Part shown: positions 25,635-33,898 of the stretch, in pieces
Layout: each line of letters opens with the position of its first letter
How positions within the stretch are numbered: the stretch's first letter is position 1
Origin: Lachnospiraceae bacterium UBA3386
GTDB lineage: Bacteria > Bacillota > Clostridia > Lachnospirales > Lachnospiraceae
DNA: 55,321 nt
Direction: 5' to 3'
Assembly (NCBI GenBank): GCA_002358875.1
Contig: DEPS01000076.1
Location: 2,486 to 57,806, forward strand
The notes under the pieces: generated by a model
Databases searched by the model: none
Told to the model about the DNA's origin: nothing
The model's input: the letters and a program-made list of their open reading frames with translations, nothing else
Made by a program: the position numbers and the translations under genes

Positions 25635-26938
25635 ATAATGAACTAAAGGGCAAAAGACTTCTGATCCTGGGAGGATCCAGAATATCCTGTGAGATCATCA
25701 GGCACGCTCGAAACATGGGGATCGTCACAGGCGTTACAGACTGGTATCCTCTGGAGAAAAGCCCTGCGAAGCAGCTCGCGGATGAGGCATATTTTGTCAA
25801 CACTACAGATATGGAAGCGATGGAAAAACTCATCCGTGAGAAACATTTTGACGGGGTGTTTACCGGCTTTACGGACTCTGTGCTTCCCTATTACGCCCAG
25901 ATATGCGAACGGACTGGCCTGCCCGCATACGGCACAAAGGAGCAGTTCGAACTGTTTATTGATAAAAACAAGTACAAAGCGCTTATGCGTTCTTTTGACG
26001 TTCCCGCCATTCCTGCTTATCAGATCGACGCCGACAGAATTCGGGAGAGCGCCTGCGGTATCTCATATCCTGTGATCGTAAAGCCTGCGGACAGCAGCGG
26101 ATCCAGAGGAATCACGGTCTGCCGGAATGTGGAGGAACTGGAAAAGGCGGTGGCCTTCGCGTCAGAATCATCCCGGTCCAGGGAAGTGCTTGTCGAAAAG
26201 TATATCGATAAAGCGGAAGTAACGGTCTTCTGGCTGTTCGTCGACGGAAAATACTATATGAACCTGCTTGGAAACCGCCATATTAAACACAACCAGGAAG
26301 GAGAGCTTCCTCTGCCGGCAGGCTACACCTATCCCGCAGCCGTACAGCCGGCTTTTCTGGAGTCGACAGCTCCGAAGATGGAGGCCATGTTCCGGTCCAT
26401 CGGGATCAAAAACGGCATGATGTTCATGCAGTGCAAGGTGGAGAACGGCCAGTGTCTTGTATATGATATCGGCTACCGTCTCACCGGCACCCTGGAATAT
26501 ATCAACCTGAAGGCCGTCTGCGGCTATGATCCTCTGGACATGATGATCCATTTTGCCCTGACGGGAGATATGGGAGAACCCCTGATCGAACAAAAGGCCG
26601 ATCCCTATCTGGGAGGCCGGTATTCATATAATGTTTCGCTTCTGTGCAGGCCGGGAAAGGTCGAAAAGATCACCGGGCTGGATGAGATCAGAAAGCTTCC
26701 GGGGGTAATAGACATTGTTCTTGCACATCCGCCCGGAGATGTGATCACAGAAGCGATGAAGGGACGCCTTGCCCAGATCACGGTGCGTATTCTGGGCTGC
26801 GCAGACAGCGTGGACCAGATGGAGAAGGAGATCCTGGAAATACAGCGTCTTGCCCATGTTATTTCCGATACCGGGGAGGAAATGATCCTTCCGGGTATGG
26901 AAAGATCCGATTTCGAGGGAACGATATTTGTACCCTGA
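25631..26938 (+). CDS. ATP-grasp ligase (second ATP-grasp protein)
   Basis: 435 residues. Pre-ATP-grasp domain KRLLILGGSRISCEII, then FIDKNKYKALMRSFDVPAIP, the standard entry to the ATP-grasp domain, VIVKPADSSGSRGITVC (ATP-binding lysine and glycine loop), and CLVYDIGYRLTGTLEY near the metal site, where the usual E-x-N is replaced by Asp-Ile-Gly-Tyr-Arg as in some carboxylate-amine ligases. It overlaps the fusion gene by four bases (ATGA), implying coupled expression with the transferase/aminotransferase. A role in linking a carboxylate to the amino group made by the aminotransferase is attractive but unproven. Confidence 0.85.
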   Translation: MNNELKGKRLLILGGSRISCEIIRHARNMGIVTGVTDWYPLEKSPAKQLADEAYFVNTTDMEAMEKLIREKHFDGVFTGFTDSVLPYYAQICERTGLPAYGTKEQFELFIDKNKYKALMRSFDVPAIPAYQIDADRIRESACGISYPVIVKPADSSGSRGITVCRNVEELEKAVAFASESSRSREVLVEKYIDKAEVTVFWLFVDGKYYMNLLGNRHIKHNQEGELPLPAGYTYPAAVQPAFLESTAPKMEAMFRSIGIKNGMMFMQCKVENGQCLVYDIGYRLTGTLEYINLKAVCGYDPLDMMIHFALTGDMGEPLIEQKADPYLGGRYSYNVSLLCRPGKVEKITGLDEIRKLPGVIDIVLAHPPGDVITEAMKGRLAQITVRILGCADSVDQMEKEILEIQRLAHVISDTGEEMILPGMERSDFEGTIFVP

Positions 26939-27056
26939 GATATAAAAACAGCTATTGCGCCGCCTGCCGCAGCCCCTTATCCCGGCGTACGGCCTGGAAT
27001 AAAACAAAAAGGGGAGGGTCCGTTTTACCCGGTAGGAGAAAGGCCAGGGAGAGAAC

Positions 27057-27980
27057 ATGAGCAGTGAGGTAAAAGCAGTTGTGACCGGCGCATCCGGATT
27101 TCTGGGGAAAAACCTTGTGGAAGCCATGAGGAATGACGGACGCTTCAGGGTCTTTGCCCTGTCCTCCCGTCCGGAGGAACTTCGGGACAAAATGGCGGCG
27201 CCAAATATTTCCTTCCATTCCAGAACAGCTGTTTTGGAAGAAGCCGGAAAGGACATTCTTGAGGGGAGCGTGATCATCAACTGCGCTTATCCGAGAAATT
27301 CCAAAGGTACATCTGTTGCTGACGGCCTGAAGTATCTGCAGTCTCTTTTTGCAGCTGCGGCTGAAAACGGCTGCAGTGCTGTGATCAATATATCATCCCA
27401 GAGTGTTTACCCGCCTGAAAGGACTGAGCCGGCGACCGAGAAAACCCGCCTGTCCCTGGATTCACCCTATGCAGTCGGAAAATATGCCGTCGAGCTGATG
27501 TTGGAGAGCATCTGCGCAGGCACACAGACTCTTTATTCAAATATTCGTATGGCAAGCCTCATAGGCCCCGGTTTTGACCAGCGCATTGTGAACCGTTTTG
27601 TTAAGATGGCGCTGGAAAAGGGGGAGCTGACAGTTAACAGAAACAGGCAGAGGTTTGGTTTTTTTGATGTGAGCGACGCCGTCAGGGCACTCCTTCTCAT
27701 GCTGGAAACAGAGCCCGGCAGATGGGAAAAGGTGTACAATCTGGGAGGAACGACAGGATATTCTCTTATGGAGATCGCGGACACGGTGAGAGATGTCATT
27801 CTGGAAACGGATCAGAAAAACATCCGTATTTCTGTCACTGGTTCCGATCCTGCTGAAAGCGGGGGAGAAGAAAGAACCTCGACCATGATAAATGAAGCGT
27901 TTGCCCGCGACTTTGGTTTTTCGCCTTCTACAGATCTGCGGGAGAGCATCCGCAGGATCCGCGCCCTGCAAAATACCTGA
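27057..27980 (+). CDS. NAD-dependent epimerase/dehydratase (extended SDR)
   Basis: 307 residues. GASGFLGKNLV at the N-terminus binds NAD(P), NISSQSVYP holds the catalytic Ser, and Tyr/Lys appear in YAVGKYAVE. The C-terminal half has IGPGFDQRIVNRF and a short substrate domain. It is smaller than UDP-GlcNAc 4,6-dehydratases, so it is more likely an epimerase or reductase on a nucleotide sugar. The 118-base gap before it holds GC-rich sequence with a weak, possibly decayed hairpin (around 27020-27050); AGGGAGAG precedes the ATG. It belongs to the same-strand modified-glycan operon. Confidence 0.85.
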   Translation: MSSEVKAVVTGASGFLGKNLVEAMRNDGRFRVFALSSRPEELRDKMAAPNISFHSRTAVLEEAGKDILEGSVIINCAYPRNSKGTSVADGLKYLQSLFAAAAENGCSAVINISSQSVYPPERTEPATEKTRLSLDSPYAVGKYAVELMLESICAGTQTLYSNIRMASLIGPGFDQRIVNRFVKMALEKGELTVNRNRQRFGFFDVSDAVRALLLMLETEPGRWEKVYNLGGTTGYSLMEIADTVRDVILETDQKNIRISVTGSDPAESGGEERTSTMINEAFARDFGFSPSTDLRESIRRIRALQNT

Positions 27981-28058
27981 CTGCAGGGCCGGGTGCTTTT
28001 ATCGCCTGCAGCCTTATATCCCATGTCGAAAATATGATCCTGAAAGGAGAGACCGATC

Positions 28059-29231
28059 ATGTCCATGAACAGGACCCTGGTATATCAGATCAGAAGGCAT
28101 ATGCCGGAAAGCCGTCTTCTGCACAGCCTGCTGGCACAATGGACTCTGCGCCGTTTTAAAAAGCAGCTTATACCTGAAAAATATGTGAAGCAGGGAGAGG
28201 AAGATCCGGCAGCCGTCCCGGAAATCGTAAAGATATTCAAAAAGAAAAGGCCAAAGCAGGTAAAAGCGCTCAGGGACGGCTTTGCCCAGTACCTGGAAAA
28301 AGCCGGTATGCGCTTTAAAAAGAAGGAATACCGCGAGCTTGAGACAAAAATGCTGTTTGACTGCCTGGCTTACGGTTTTGCTCCGGATGAATTTATCTAC
28401 TATCGGCTTAAGGACAAGAGCCCGGAGGAAAAGAAGGCCTATGTGACGGACATCGAACGTAAGATGATCCAGTATATCATGGGAGACTTCAAGGATCTGC
28501 AGTACGTCTTTGACAAGGCGGCTACCTACGAGAAATTCGGCAGCTACTATAAGCGTGATGAGATCAGTATTTCCGGAAAAGCAGATTTTGAAAAATTCAG
28601 AGCCTTTGCCCAAAAGCACGACGAGATGGTCATAAAGCTGGTCTCCTCGTCCTGCGGCAGGGGTGTCACCATCGAGAAGACGGACCGAGACAATCTGAAG
28701 GAACAGTTTGACCGGCTCCTTTCCGCCGGAAAGTGCTCGATCGAAGAGCGGATCGTCCAGTCAAAGATCACGGAAGTCTTCAACGCCTCCTCCGTCAATA
28801 CTCTCCGTTTGACCACCTTTAACACAAAGAGCGGGATCCATATCGGTCCCTGCTTTTTCAGGACCGGAAGGCCCGGAGCCTATGTCGATAATGGAGGATC
28901 GGGGGGCATCCTCGCAGCCGTCAACCGTCAGACAGGCGTTCTGGATACCGAAGGGTGCAACGAGTATCTGGGCAGGTTTGAGAAGCATCCGGCGTCCGGG
29001 ATCCCTTATGTCGGTTTTCAGCTTCCGGAATGGGAAGCCTGTACTGCCATGGCAAAGGAAATGGCGGCTATGATCCCGAGAGTCGGTTATGTGGCCTGGG
29101 ATCTGGCCTACACCGACCGGGGCTGGGTTCTTGTGGAAGCCAATGGCGGCGGACAGTTTTTGACACAGATCTGCTATGAGCGTGGCTGCGCGGAAGAGAT
29201 CAGAGGATACATCAGGGATAAGAAGGACTGA
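28059..29231 (+). CDS. Sugar-transfer-associated ATP-grasp protein (third ATP-grasp protein)
   Basis: 390 residues from ATG after AAAGGAGAG. The N-terminal 160 residues are helical and basic. The C-terminal part matches the ATP-grasp family found next to glycosyltransferases: MVIKLVSSSCGRGV (ATP lysine and glycine loop), SSVNTLRLTTF, GGILAAVNRQTG and VLVEANGGGQFLTQ, with the metal-binding Glu-Ala-Asn. Its likely action is ATP-dependent ligation on a glycan precursor. It lies immediately before the Stealth phosphotransferase, separated by the best-preserved copy of the two-hairpin element. Substrate unknown. Confidence 0.85.
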   Translation: MSMNRTLVYQIRRHMPESRLLHSLLAQWTLRRFKKQLIPEKYVKQGEEDPAAVPEIVKIFKKKRPKQVKALRDGFAQYLEKAGMRFKKKEYRELETKMLFDCLAYGFAPDEFIYYRLKDKSPEEKKAYVTDIERKMIQYIMGDFKDLQYVFDKAATYEKFGSYYKRDEISISGKADFEKFRAFAQKHDEMVIKLVSSSCGRGVTIEKTDRDNLKEQFDRLLSAGKCSIEERIVQSKITEVFNASSVNTLRLTTFNTKSGIHIGPCFFRTGRPGAYVDNGGSGGILAAVNRQTGVLDTEGCNEYLGRFEKHPASGIPYVGFQLPEWEACTAMAKEMAAMIPRVGYVAWDLAYTDRGWVLVEANGGGQFLTQICYERGCAEEIRGYIRDKKD

Positions 29232-29252
29232 TAATAAAGAGCCTGGGGGGTA

Positions 29253-29323
29253 GGTTTAAATGTTTTGCCCGATGGCAAAACATTTAAACCGCATTTGTGC
29301 CGCTTGCGCGCTGCGGCATGGGG
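29253..29323 (+). repeat. Two-hairpin intergenic element, copy B (reference copy)
   Basis: The first hairpin is perfect: 17-bp arms (29253-29269 and 29274-29290) around the loop CGAT. It is followed by CGCATTTG and a second hairpin TGCCGC/GCGGCA (29298-29303 and 29313-29318). The tail GGGG (29320-29323) is the ribosome binding site of the Stealth gene, seven bases before its ATG. The 17-4-17 geometry recurs inside the gene at 38.5 kb. Confidence 0.88.
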
Positions 29324-29330
29324 TATAAAG

Positions 29331-30323
29331 ATGAAGATAGATTTTGTTCTGCTGTGGGTTGACGGGGCTGATATCAACTGGCTCAATGAGAAAAAGCAAT
29401 ATGACAGATCCATTATCGACGCCAGCTCCAGCGCGGCGAGATTCAGGGACTGGGATAATCTCCAGTACTGGTTCCGGGCAGTGGAGAAGTTTGCTCCCTG
29501 GGTCAACCGGATTTTCTTCGTTACCTGGGGGCATACGCCGGCCTGGCTGGATCTGAATCATCCAAAGCTGAGAATCGTAAAACACAGCGATTTTATTCCC
29601 GCGCAGTACCTGCCTACCTACAACTCCAATGCGATCGAACTCAATCTCCACAGGATCCCGGATCTCTCGGAGCATTTTGTCCTTTTCAACGATGACATGT
29701 TCCTCATCAGGCCGGTACAGGAGAGTATGTTCTTTGTGAACGGAAAGCCCTGTGACCAGTTTATAATGAATGCCATTGTGCCCCATTACAATATGCCGAT
29801 CATAGGCCATACCAACGTCAACAATGTCGCGATCATCAATAAATATTTCAAAAAAAGCGATGTGGTGAAAAAACTGCGCACCAGGATCTACAATCCCGGA
29901 AACAGATCCGGAATGATCAGGAACGCACTGCTTTCTTCCTGGGGAGAATTTACGGGCTTTTATAATTTCCACCTGCCCCTTCCCCATTTGAAAAGCACCT
30001 TCCGAACGCTCTGGGACAAAGAATTTGACCAGCTCCACCAGACAAGCCTGAACAGATTCCGCCAGTACAATGATGTCAGCCACTGGCTCATGCGGTACTG
30101 GAACCTGTGTGAGGGAAACTTTGTTCCCAACCGCCTTCAGCCCGGAAAACTGTTTACTGTCAGTCAGAACAACGACAGGGCGGTCAGTTATATCAGAAAG
30201 CGGAAGGGCCCCATGGTATGTATCAACGACAGCATCCAGGATTTTGACTTTGATCAGGCTGTCAGGGAGATCAACAGTGCCCTGGACTTTATCCTTCCCG
30301 TAAAAAGCAGCTTTGAACTTTAA
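29331..30323 (+). CDS. Stealth-family sugar-phosphate transferase
   Basis: 330 residues. Stealth proteins transfer hexose-1-phosphate from a nucleotide sugar, giving phosphodiester-linked capsules. Conserved blocks are visible in order: DFVLLWVDGAD (CR1), FRDWDNLQYWFRAVEKFAPW with FFVTWGHTPAWL (CR2), SNAIELNLHRI and FVLFNDDMFL (end of CR2), and HLPLPHLKSTF (CR3-like). I start it at the ATG after the repeat element; the frame extends 22 codons upstream to an ATG inside the element, but those residues would come only from repeat DNA. This gene implies phosphodiester links in the polymer made by this block. Confidence 0.92.
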   Translation: MKIDFVLLWVDGADINWLNEKKQYDRSIIDASSSAARFRDWDNLQYWFRAVEKFAPWVNRIFFVTWGHTPAWLDLNHPKLRIVKHSDFIPAQYLPTYNSNAIELNLHRIPDLSEHFVLFNDDMFLIRPVQESMFFVNGKPCDQFIMNAIVPHYNMPIIGHTNVNNVAIINKYFKKSDVVKKLRTRIYNPGNRSGMIRNALLSSWGEFTGFYNFHLPLPHLKSTFRTLWDKEFDQLHQTSLNRFRQYNDVSHWLMRYWNLCEGNFVPNRLQPGKLFTVSQNNDRAVSYIRKRKGPMVCINDSIQDFDFDQAVREINSALDFILPVKSSFEL

Positions 30324-30355
30324 AAATGCCAACTCATTTATAAGCAGGGGTACTC

Positions 30356-31228
30356 ATGACCATTTCAGTAATCATACCTACATACAACCGGGCGGCTACG
30401 ATCCGCAGGTCTATCATGAGTGTGCTCGGCCAGACAATAGAGGACCTGGAGCTGATCGTTGTTGACGACTGTTCGACAGACGATACGGCACAGATCGTAT
30501 GCTCAATCCCTGACAAACGGCTGAAATACGTCTGTCTGGAGAAAAATTCCGGTGCCTGTGTGGCGAGAAACAGAGGAATCGAACTGGCTGAGGGTGATCT
30601 GATCGCCTTTCAGGACAGCGATGACGAATGGGTCAGAAATAAGCTGGAGGTCCAGCTGGCGGCGATGAAGGAAAACGGCGCGGATATCTGCTCCTGCTGC
30701 GTGCGCAGACACTATCCCGGAGAACATGGGAAGGTCATAGTCTGGCCAGAACCCGGGAAGATAAAGGAAGGATTTCTGACACATGTCCAGATCCGCAGAA
30801 GATCCTACATGAGCACGCAGACGATCGTGGCTAAAAGAGAGGTGTTTGCCGGTCATAAGTTTGACCCGAAACTCAAAAAGAGCCAGGATTATGACTGGGG
30901 CATACGCGCCAGCAAAGATCACAGTGTCTACTTTACGACACAGGTCCTGGTCGAGCAGTATCTTCAGAAGGACTCCATCACAGTCGGAGGAGCCGGGAAG
31001 ATCGTTGAAGCCATGCAGTATTTACTGAATAAACATAGGGATATCGCCGAGGAAGATCCCGAATTCAAACTTCATCTTCTGAAGTTTATCGCCCACAACA
31101 AGGTGATCTGCGCCCAGGATCCTTACCGGGAATACAAAGAGATACTGAAACTGGAAAAGAACTTCCATAATCTGCTCTGTGTCGTTCTGGCGAGGATGAA
31201 GCTGATCAGGTTCGTGATCAGAAAGTGA
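30356..31228 (+). CDS. GT2 family glycosyltransferase
   Basis: 290 residues. GT-A core with SVIIPTYNRAATIRRSI, VDDCSTDDTAQI, NRGIELAEGD and FQDSDDEWVRNKLE (DxD region), then KKSQDYDWGIR in the acceptor-side position. No membrane segments. It lies between the Stealth and pyruvyl-transferase genes in the same operon. The sugar it adds cannot be told from sequence. Confidence 0.86.
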   Translation: MTISVIIPTYNRAATIRRSIMSVLGQTIEDLELIVVDDCSTDDTAQIVCSIPDKRLKYVCLEKNSGACVARNRGIELAEGDLIAFQDSDDEWVRNKLEVQLAAMKENGADICSCCVRRHYPGEHGKVIVWPEPGKIKEGFLTHVQIRRRSYMSTQTIVAKREVFAGHKFDPKLKKSQDYDWGIRASKDHSVYFTTQVLVEQYLQKDSITVGGAGKIVEAMQYLLNKHRDIAEEDPEFKLHLLKFIAHNKVICAQDPYREYKEILKLEKNFHNLLCVVLARMKLIRFVIRK

Positions 31229-31284
31229 AAAGACAAACCCTGCTGACCGGGTGACGGACCATTATTGCGGCATGGGAGGAAAAG

Positions 31285-32457
31285 ATGAAAGTAGGTATTT
31301 TGACCTATCACCGCTCTGTCAATTTCGGGGCATACCTGCAGGCATGCGCTCTTTGTTCGCGTCTCAATCAGGAGGACTGGATCGAGGCGGAGCTGATCGA
31401 TTACAGAATGCTTCGCGAGGTCAAAAAATATGACGTCAGGACTTTTCCGCTTAAGAGAAAGCTGGCGTGGATCAAGAACGGCAATTATTTTTTTGAGAAA
31501 AAAAGAATGCAGGCGTTTGAGTCTGCCTGGAAAAACCCTGTCATGAAGCGGTCCTCCGATTCCCTCACGAGTGATTCCCTGGAGGAATTCTCCGCATTTG
31601 TCAGGGGAAAATACGACGTCATCGTGGCGGGCAGCGACGAGATCTGGAAGGTCAATAATTTCCGGGGCTTTCCCAGCGCCTACTGGCTCCCGGGCGATCT
31701 CGGGTGCAGAAAAATGTCCTACGCGGCTTCCGCCAGAGTGGTTTTTTCAGAGGTCCTGTCTCCTTCGGAGCAGGAGCTTCTCCGGAGCTTTGTACAGGAT
31801 TTTGACTATCTGGGAGTAAGGGATCAGATGACCCTGGATGAGATCAGAAAAGCAGCCGCCTCCGGGCAAAAGGCCGGGATATGCTGCGATCCGTCCTTTT
31901 TATCTGATTTCGACCTGACCGGCGTCAGCATTGACGGTATCCTGAAGAAATGCTGCAGATCTTCAAAGGGCAGAAAAACCATCATGGTCATGGTCGATGA
32001 CAAAAAGACGGCTGAGAAGATCCGACGTGATCTCGGAGGAAAATACAATCTGATCTCTGTTTTCCATAAACACAAAGGATATATCAATATTCCCGGGATC
32101 GAGCCCCTGCAGTGGCTGAAACTGATCGAAACAGTGGATTTTGTCATATCCTCTTTTTTTCATGCCATATGCTTCAGCATCATAAAAAACAAACCCTTCC
32201 TTGCCGTCGGGACCAGAGCAGGAAAACAGGGAAAACTGACAGATCTTCTGTCAACCGATGATCTGAAGGCTCGTTATATACCCGCTCAGAATCCGGGGAC
32301 CGATTTTGACAGCCTGGTCAAAGAGAAAATGGTCCCTGTGGACTTTAAAACCTTTGTTTCACAAAAAAGAGACTCGTTTGGTACTTTTCTGGATGCAATG
32401 CGGAGCCTGGAGCAGCAGCTGCCGGACCGTGAAGGTTCTCCTGAAAAGAGAAAGTAA
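31285..32457 (+). CDS. Polysaccharide pyruvyl transferase family protein
   Basis: 390 residues; GGGAGG precedes the ATG and the upstream GCGGCATGGG resembles the tail of the repeat element. Family signs: GILTYHRSVNFGAYLQ at the N-terminus (dispersed Gly/Asn/Gly, the nucleotide-sugar-like fold), then VAGSDEIW, and SSFFHAICFSIIKNKPFLAV near the end, including the conserved His and the loop after it. Members add ketal-linked pyruvate from phosphoenolpyruvate to sugars, giving negative charge, although some act as GT-B-like transferases. It is placed between a GT2 and a flippase gene. Confidence 0.84.
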   Translation: MKVGILTYHRSVNFGAYLQACALCSRLNQEDWIEAELIDYRMLREVKKYDVRTFPLKRKLAWIKNGNYFFEKKRMQAFESAWKNPVMKRSSDSLTSDSLEEFSAFVRGKYDVIVAGSDEIWKVNNFRGFPSAYWLPGDLGCRKMSYAASARVVFSEVLSPSEQELLRSFVQDFDYLGVRDQMTLDEIRKAAASGQKAGICCDPSFLSDFDLTGVSIDGILKKCCRSSKGRKTIMVMVDDKKTAEKIRRDLGGKYNLISVFHKHKGYINIPGIEPLQWLKLIETVDFVISSFFHAICFSIIKNKPFLAVGTRAGKQGKLTDLLSTDDLKARYIPAQNPGTDFDSLVKEKMVPVDFKTFVSQKRDSFGTFLDAMRSLEQQLPDREGSPEKRK

Positions 32458-32462
32458 TAAAT

Positions 32463-33875
32463 ATGAGCAGAGAGAGGGAACTTGTAAAAAATACATTCGT
32501 GCTGTCTCTTGGTAAGCTGCTTCCCAAGCTGACGTCGTTTGTCACGCTTCCGATTCTGACGGCTTATCTGACAAAAGCGGAGTACGGCACCTATGACCTC
32601 ATAGCCACACTGGTCATGCTGGTCATACCTATTGCCACACTGCAGATCCAGGCAGCGGCTTTCCGCTATCTGATAGACTGCCGGGGCAATAAAGAGGAAT
32701 CTTCGAGGATCATATCGAATATCTTCGTTGTCACGATTCCTGTCACGATCCTGACAAGTTATATCATCCAGTTTTTCTTTTCCGGATTTGACCCCTATGT
32801 ACGAATTCTGATCGTGCTGTATTTTTTTCTTGATACAATTCATCTTACAGTCGGCCAGGTCACGAGAGGACTGGGAAAAAACAAGGTTTTTTCCATCGGT
32901 TCTATTCTCCTGTCCGTGAGCTATATGTGCGCCATTGTCGCGGGCGTCTATCTGTTAAAGGCCGGACTTGCAGGTGTCATCGCTTCTCTTGCCTTTGCCC
33001 AGTTTATCGGGACGGCTTACCTGGCAGGAACCATCCACCTGTTTTCCTACCTGTCTCTTAAGCTGGTCTCCCTGGATCAGATCAGGGAGCTTCTTTCGTA
33101 TTCCTGGCCCATGGTGCCCAACAACCTGTCCACATGGGTGCTCAAGCTTTCGGACCGCCTGGTGATCACCGGATTTTTGGGAGTCGAGGCAAACGCTGTT
33201 TACGCTGTCGCGAACAAAATCCCCAACCTGCTGTCGATCGCTCAGTCGATCATGGTGATGGCCTGGCAGGAGAACGCGTCCCTGGCCGCAAAGGACGAGG
33301 ATGCGGACGCCTATTACAGCAAAATGCTCGACAGAGTCTTTAACCTGATGTTCGGCTGTACCGCCATCCTGATCGCGGCTACGCCTATCCTTTTCCGGAT
33401 CCTGATCCGGGGTGATTATGACGAAGCCTATTATCAGATGCCGGTGCTGATCCTGGCCATGTTTTTCTTTGTGATGTCCTCTTATTTTGGCGGGATCTAC
33501 ATTGCTCATAAGAAAACAGTCAATGTCGGCATTTCGACCATGGCTGCCGCGGCGGTCAATCTCGGCATCGATCTTGCCTTTGTCAATGTGATCGGGATCT
33601 GGGCGGGATCGATCTCCACGCTGACGGCCTATGTCGTGCTCTATTTCTACCGGATGTTCAACAGCCGCAGCTTCCAGCCCATGAAGGTGAACTACAAAAA
33701 ACAGGCGGGTCTCATAGCAATCCTGACAGCTCTCCTCATCAGCTGCTTTATGAGGCGCACTGTCCTGAATATCCTCAATATTGCGGCTGCACTGATACTG
33801 TTCTGGATCTTCAACCGGGAAGCTGCTGAGCAGGGACTGAGGAAAATCCTGAGAAAGTTCACGAAAAGGGCATAA
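32463..33875 (+). CDS. Wzx-type oligosaccharide flippase (second of three)
   Basis: 470 residues, 12-14 membrane segments, MOP superfamily. NTFVLSLGKLLPKLTSFVTL, LTKAEYGTYDL and the paired halves (SYSWPMVPNNLSTWVLKLSD in the middle) are typical Wzx features. It lies five bases after the pyruvyl-transferase stop with a poor ribosome site, so translation is probably coupled. It is more similar by eye to the 49.5 kb flippase (both have EYGTYDL) than to the one at 9.6 kb. It presumably exports the repeat unit built on the 23.9 kb initiating transferase. Confidence 0.88.
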   Translation: MSRERELVKNTFVLSLGKLLPKLTSFVTLPILTAYLTKAEYGTYDLIATLVMLVIPIATLQIQAAAFRYLIDCRGNKEESSRIISNIFVVTIPVTILTSYIIQFFFSGFDPYVRILIVLYFFLDTIHLTVGQVTRGLGKNKVFSIGSILLSVSYMCAIVAGVYLLKAGLAGVIASLAFAQFIGTAYLAGTIHLFSYLSLKLVSLDQIRELLSYSWPMVPNNLSTWVLKLSDRLVITGFLGVEANAVYAVANKIPNLLSIAQSIMVMAWQENASLAAKDEDADAYYSKMLDRVFNLMFGCTAILIAATPILFRILIRGDYDEAYYQMPVLILAMFFFVMSSYFGGIYIAHKKTVNVGISTMAAAAVNLGIDLAFVNVIGIWAGSISTLTAYVVLYFYRMFNSRSFQPMKVNYKKQAGLIAILTALLISCFMRRTVLNILNIAAALILFWIFNREAAEQGLRKILRKFTKRA

Positions 33876-33898
33876 GAACCGTTCCGGAGGTATTTTTC

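Noticed and set aside
26939..27056. Another copy of the two-hairpin element
   Set aside because: A GTTTTACCC-type stretch near 27023 is reminiscent, but pairing and the conserved linker are not convincing.
29265..29330. N-terminal extension of the Stealth protein (22 codons)
   Set aside because: These codons come entirely from the repeat element, and a ribosome site seven bases before the ATG at 29331 supports the shorter protein.
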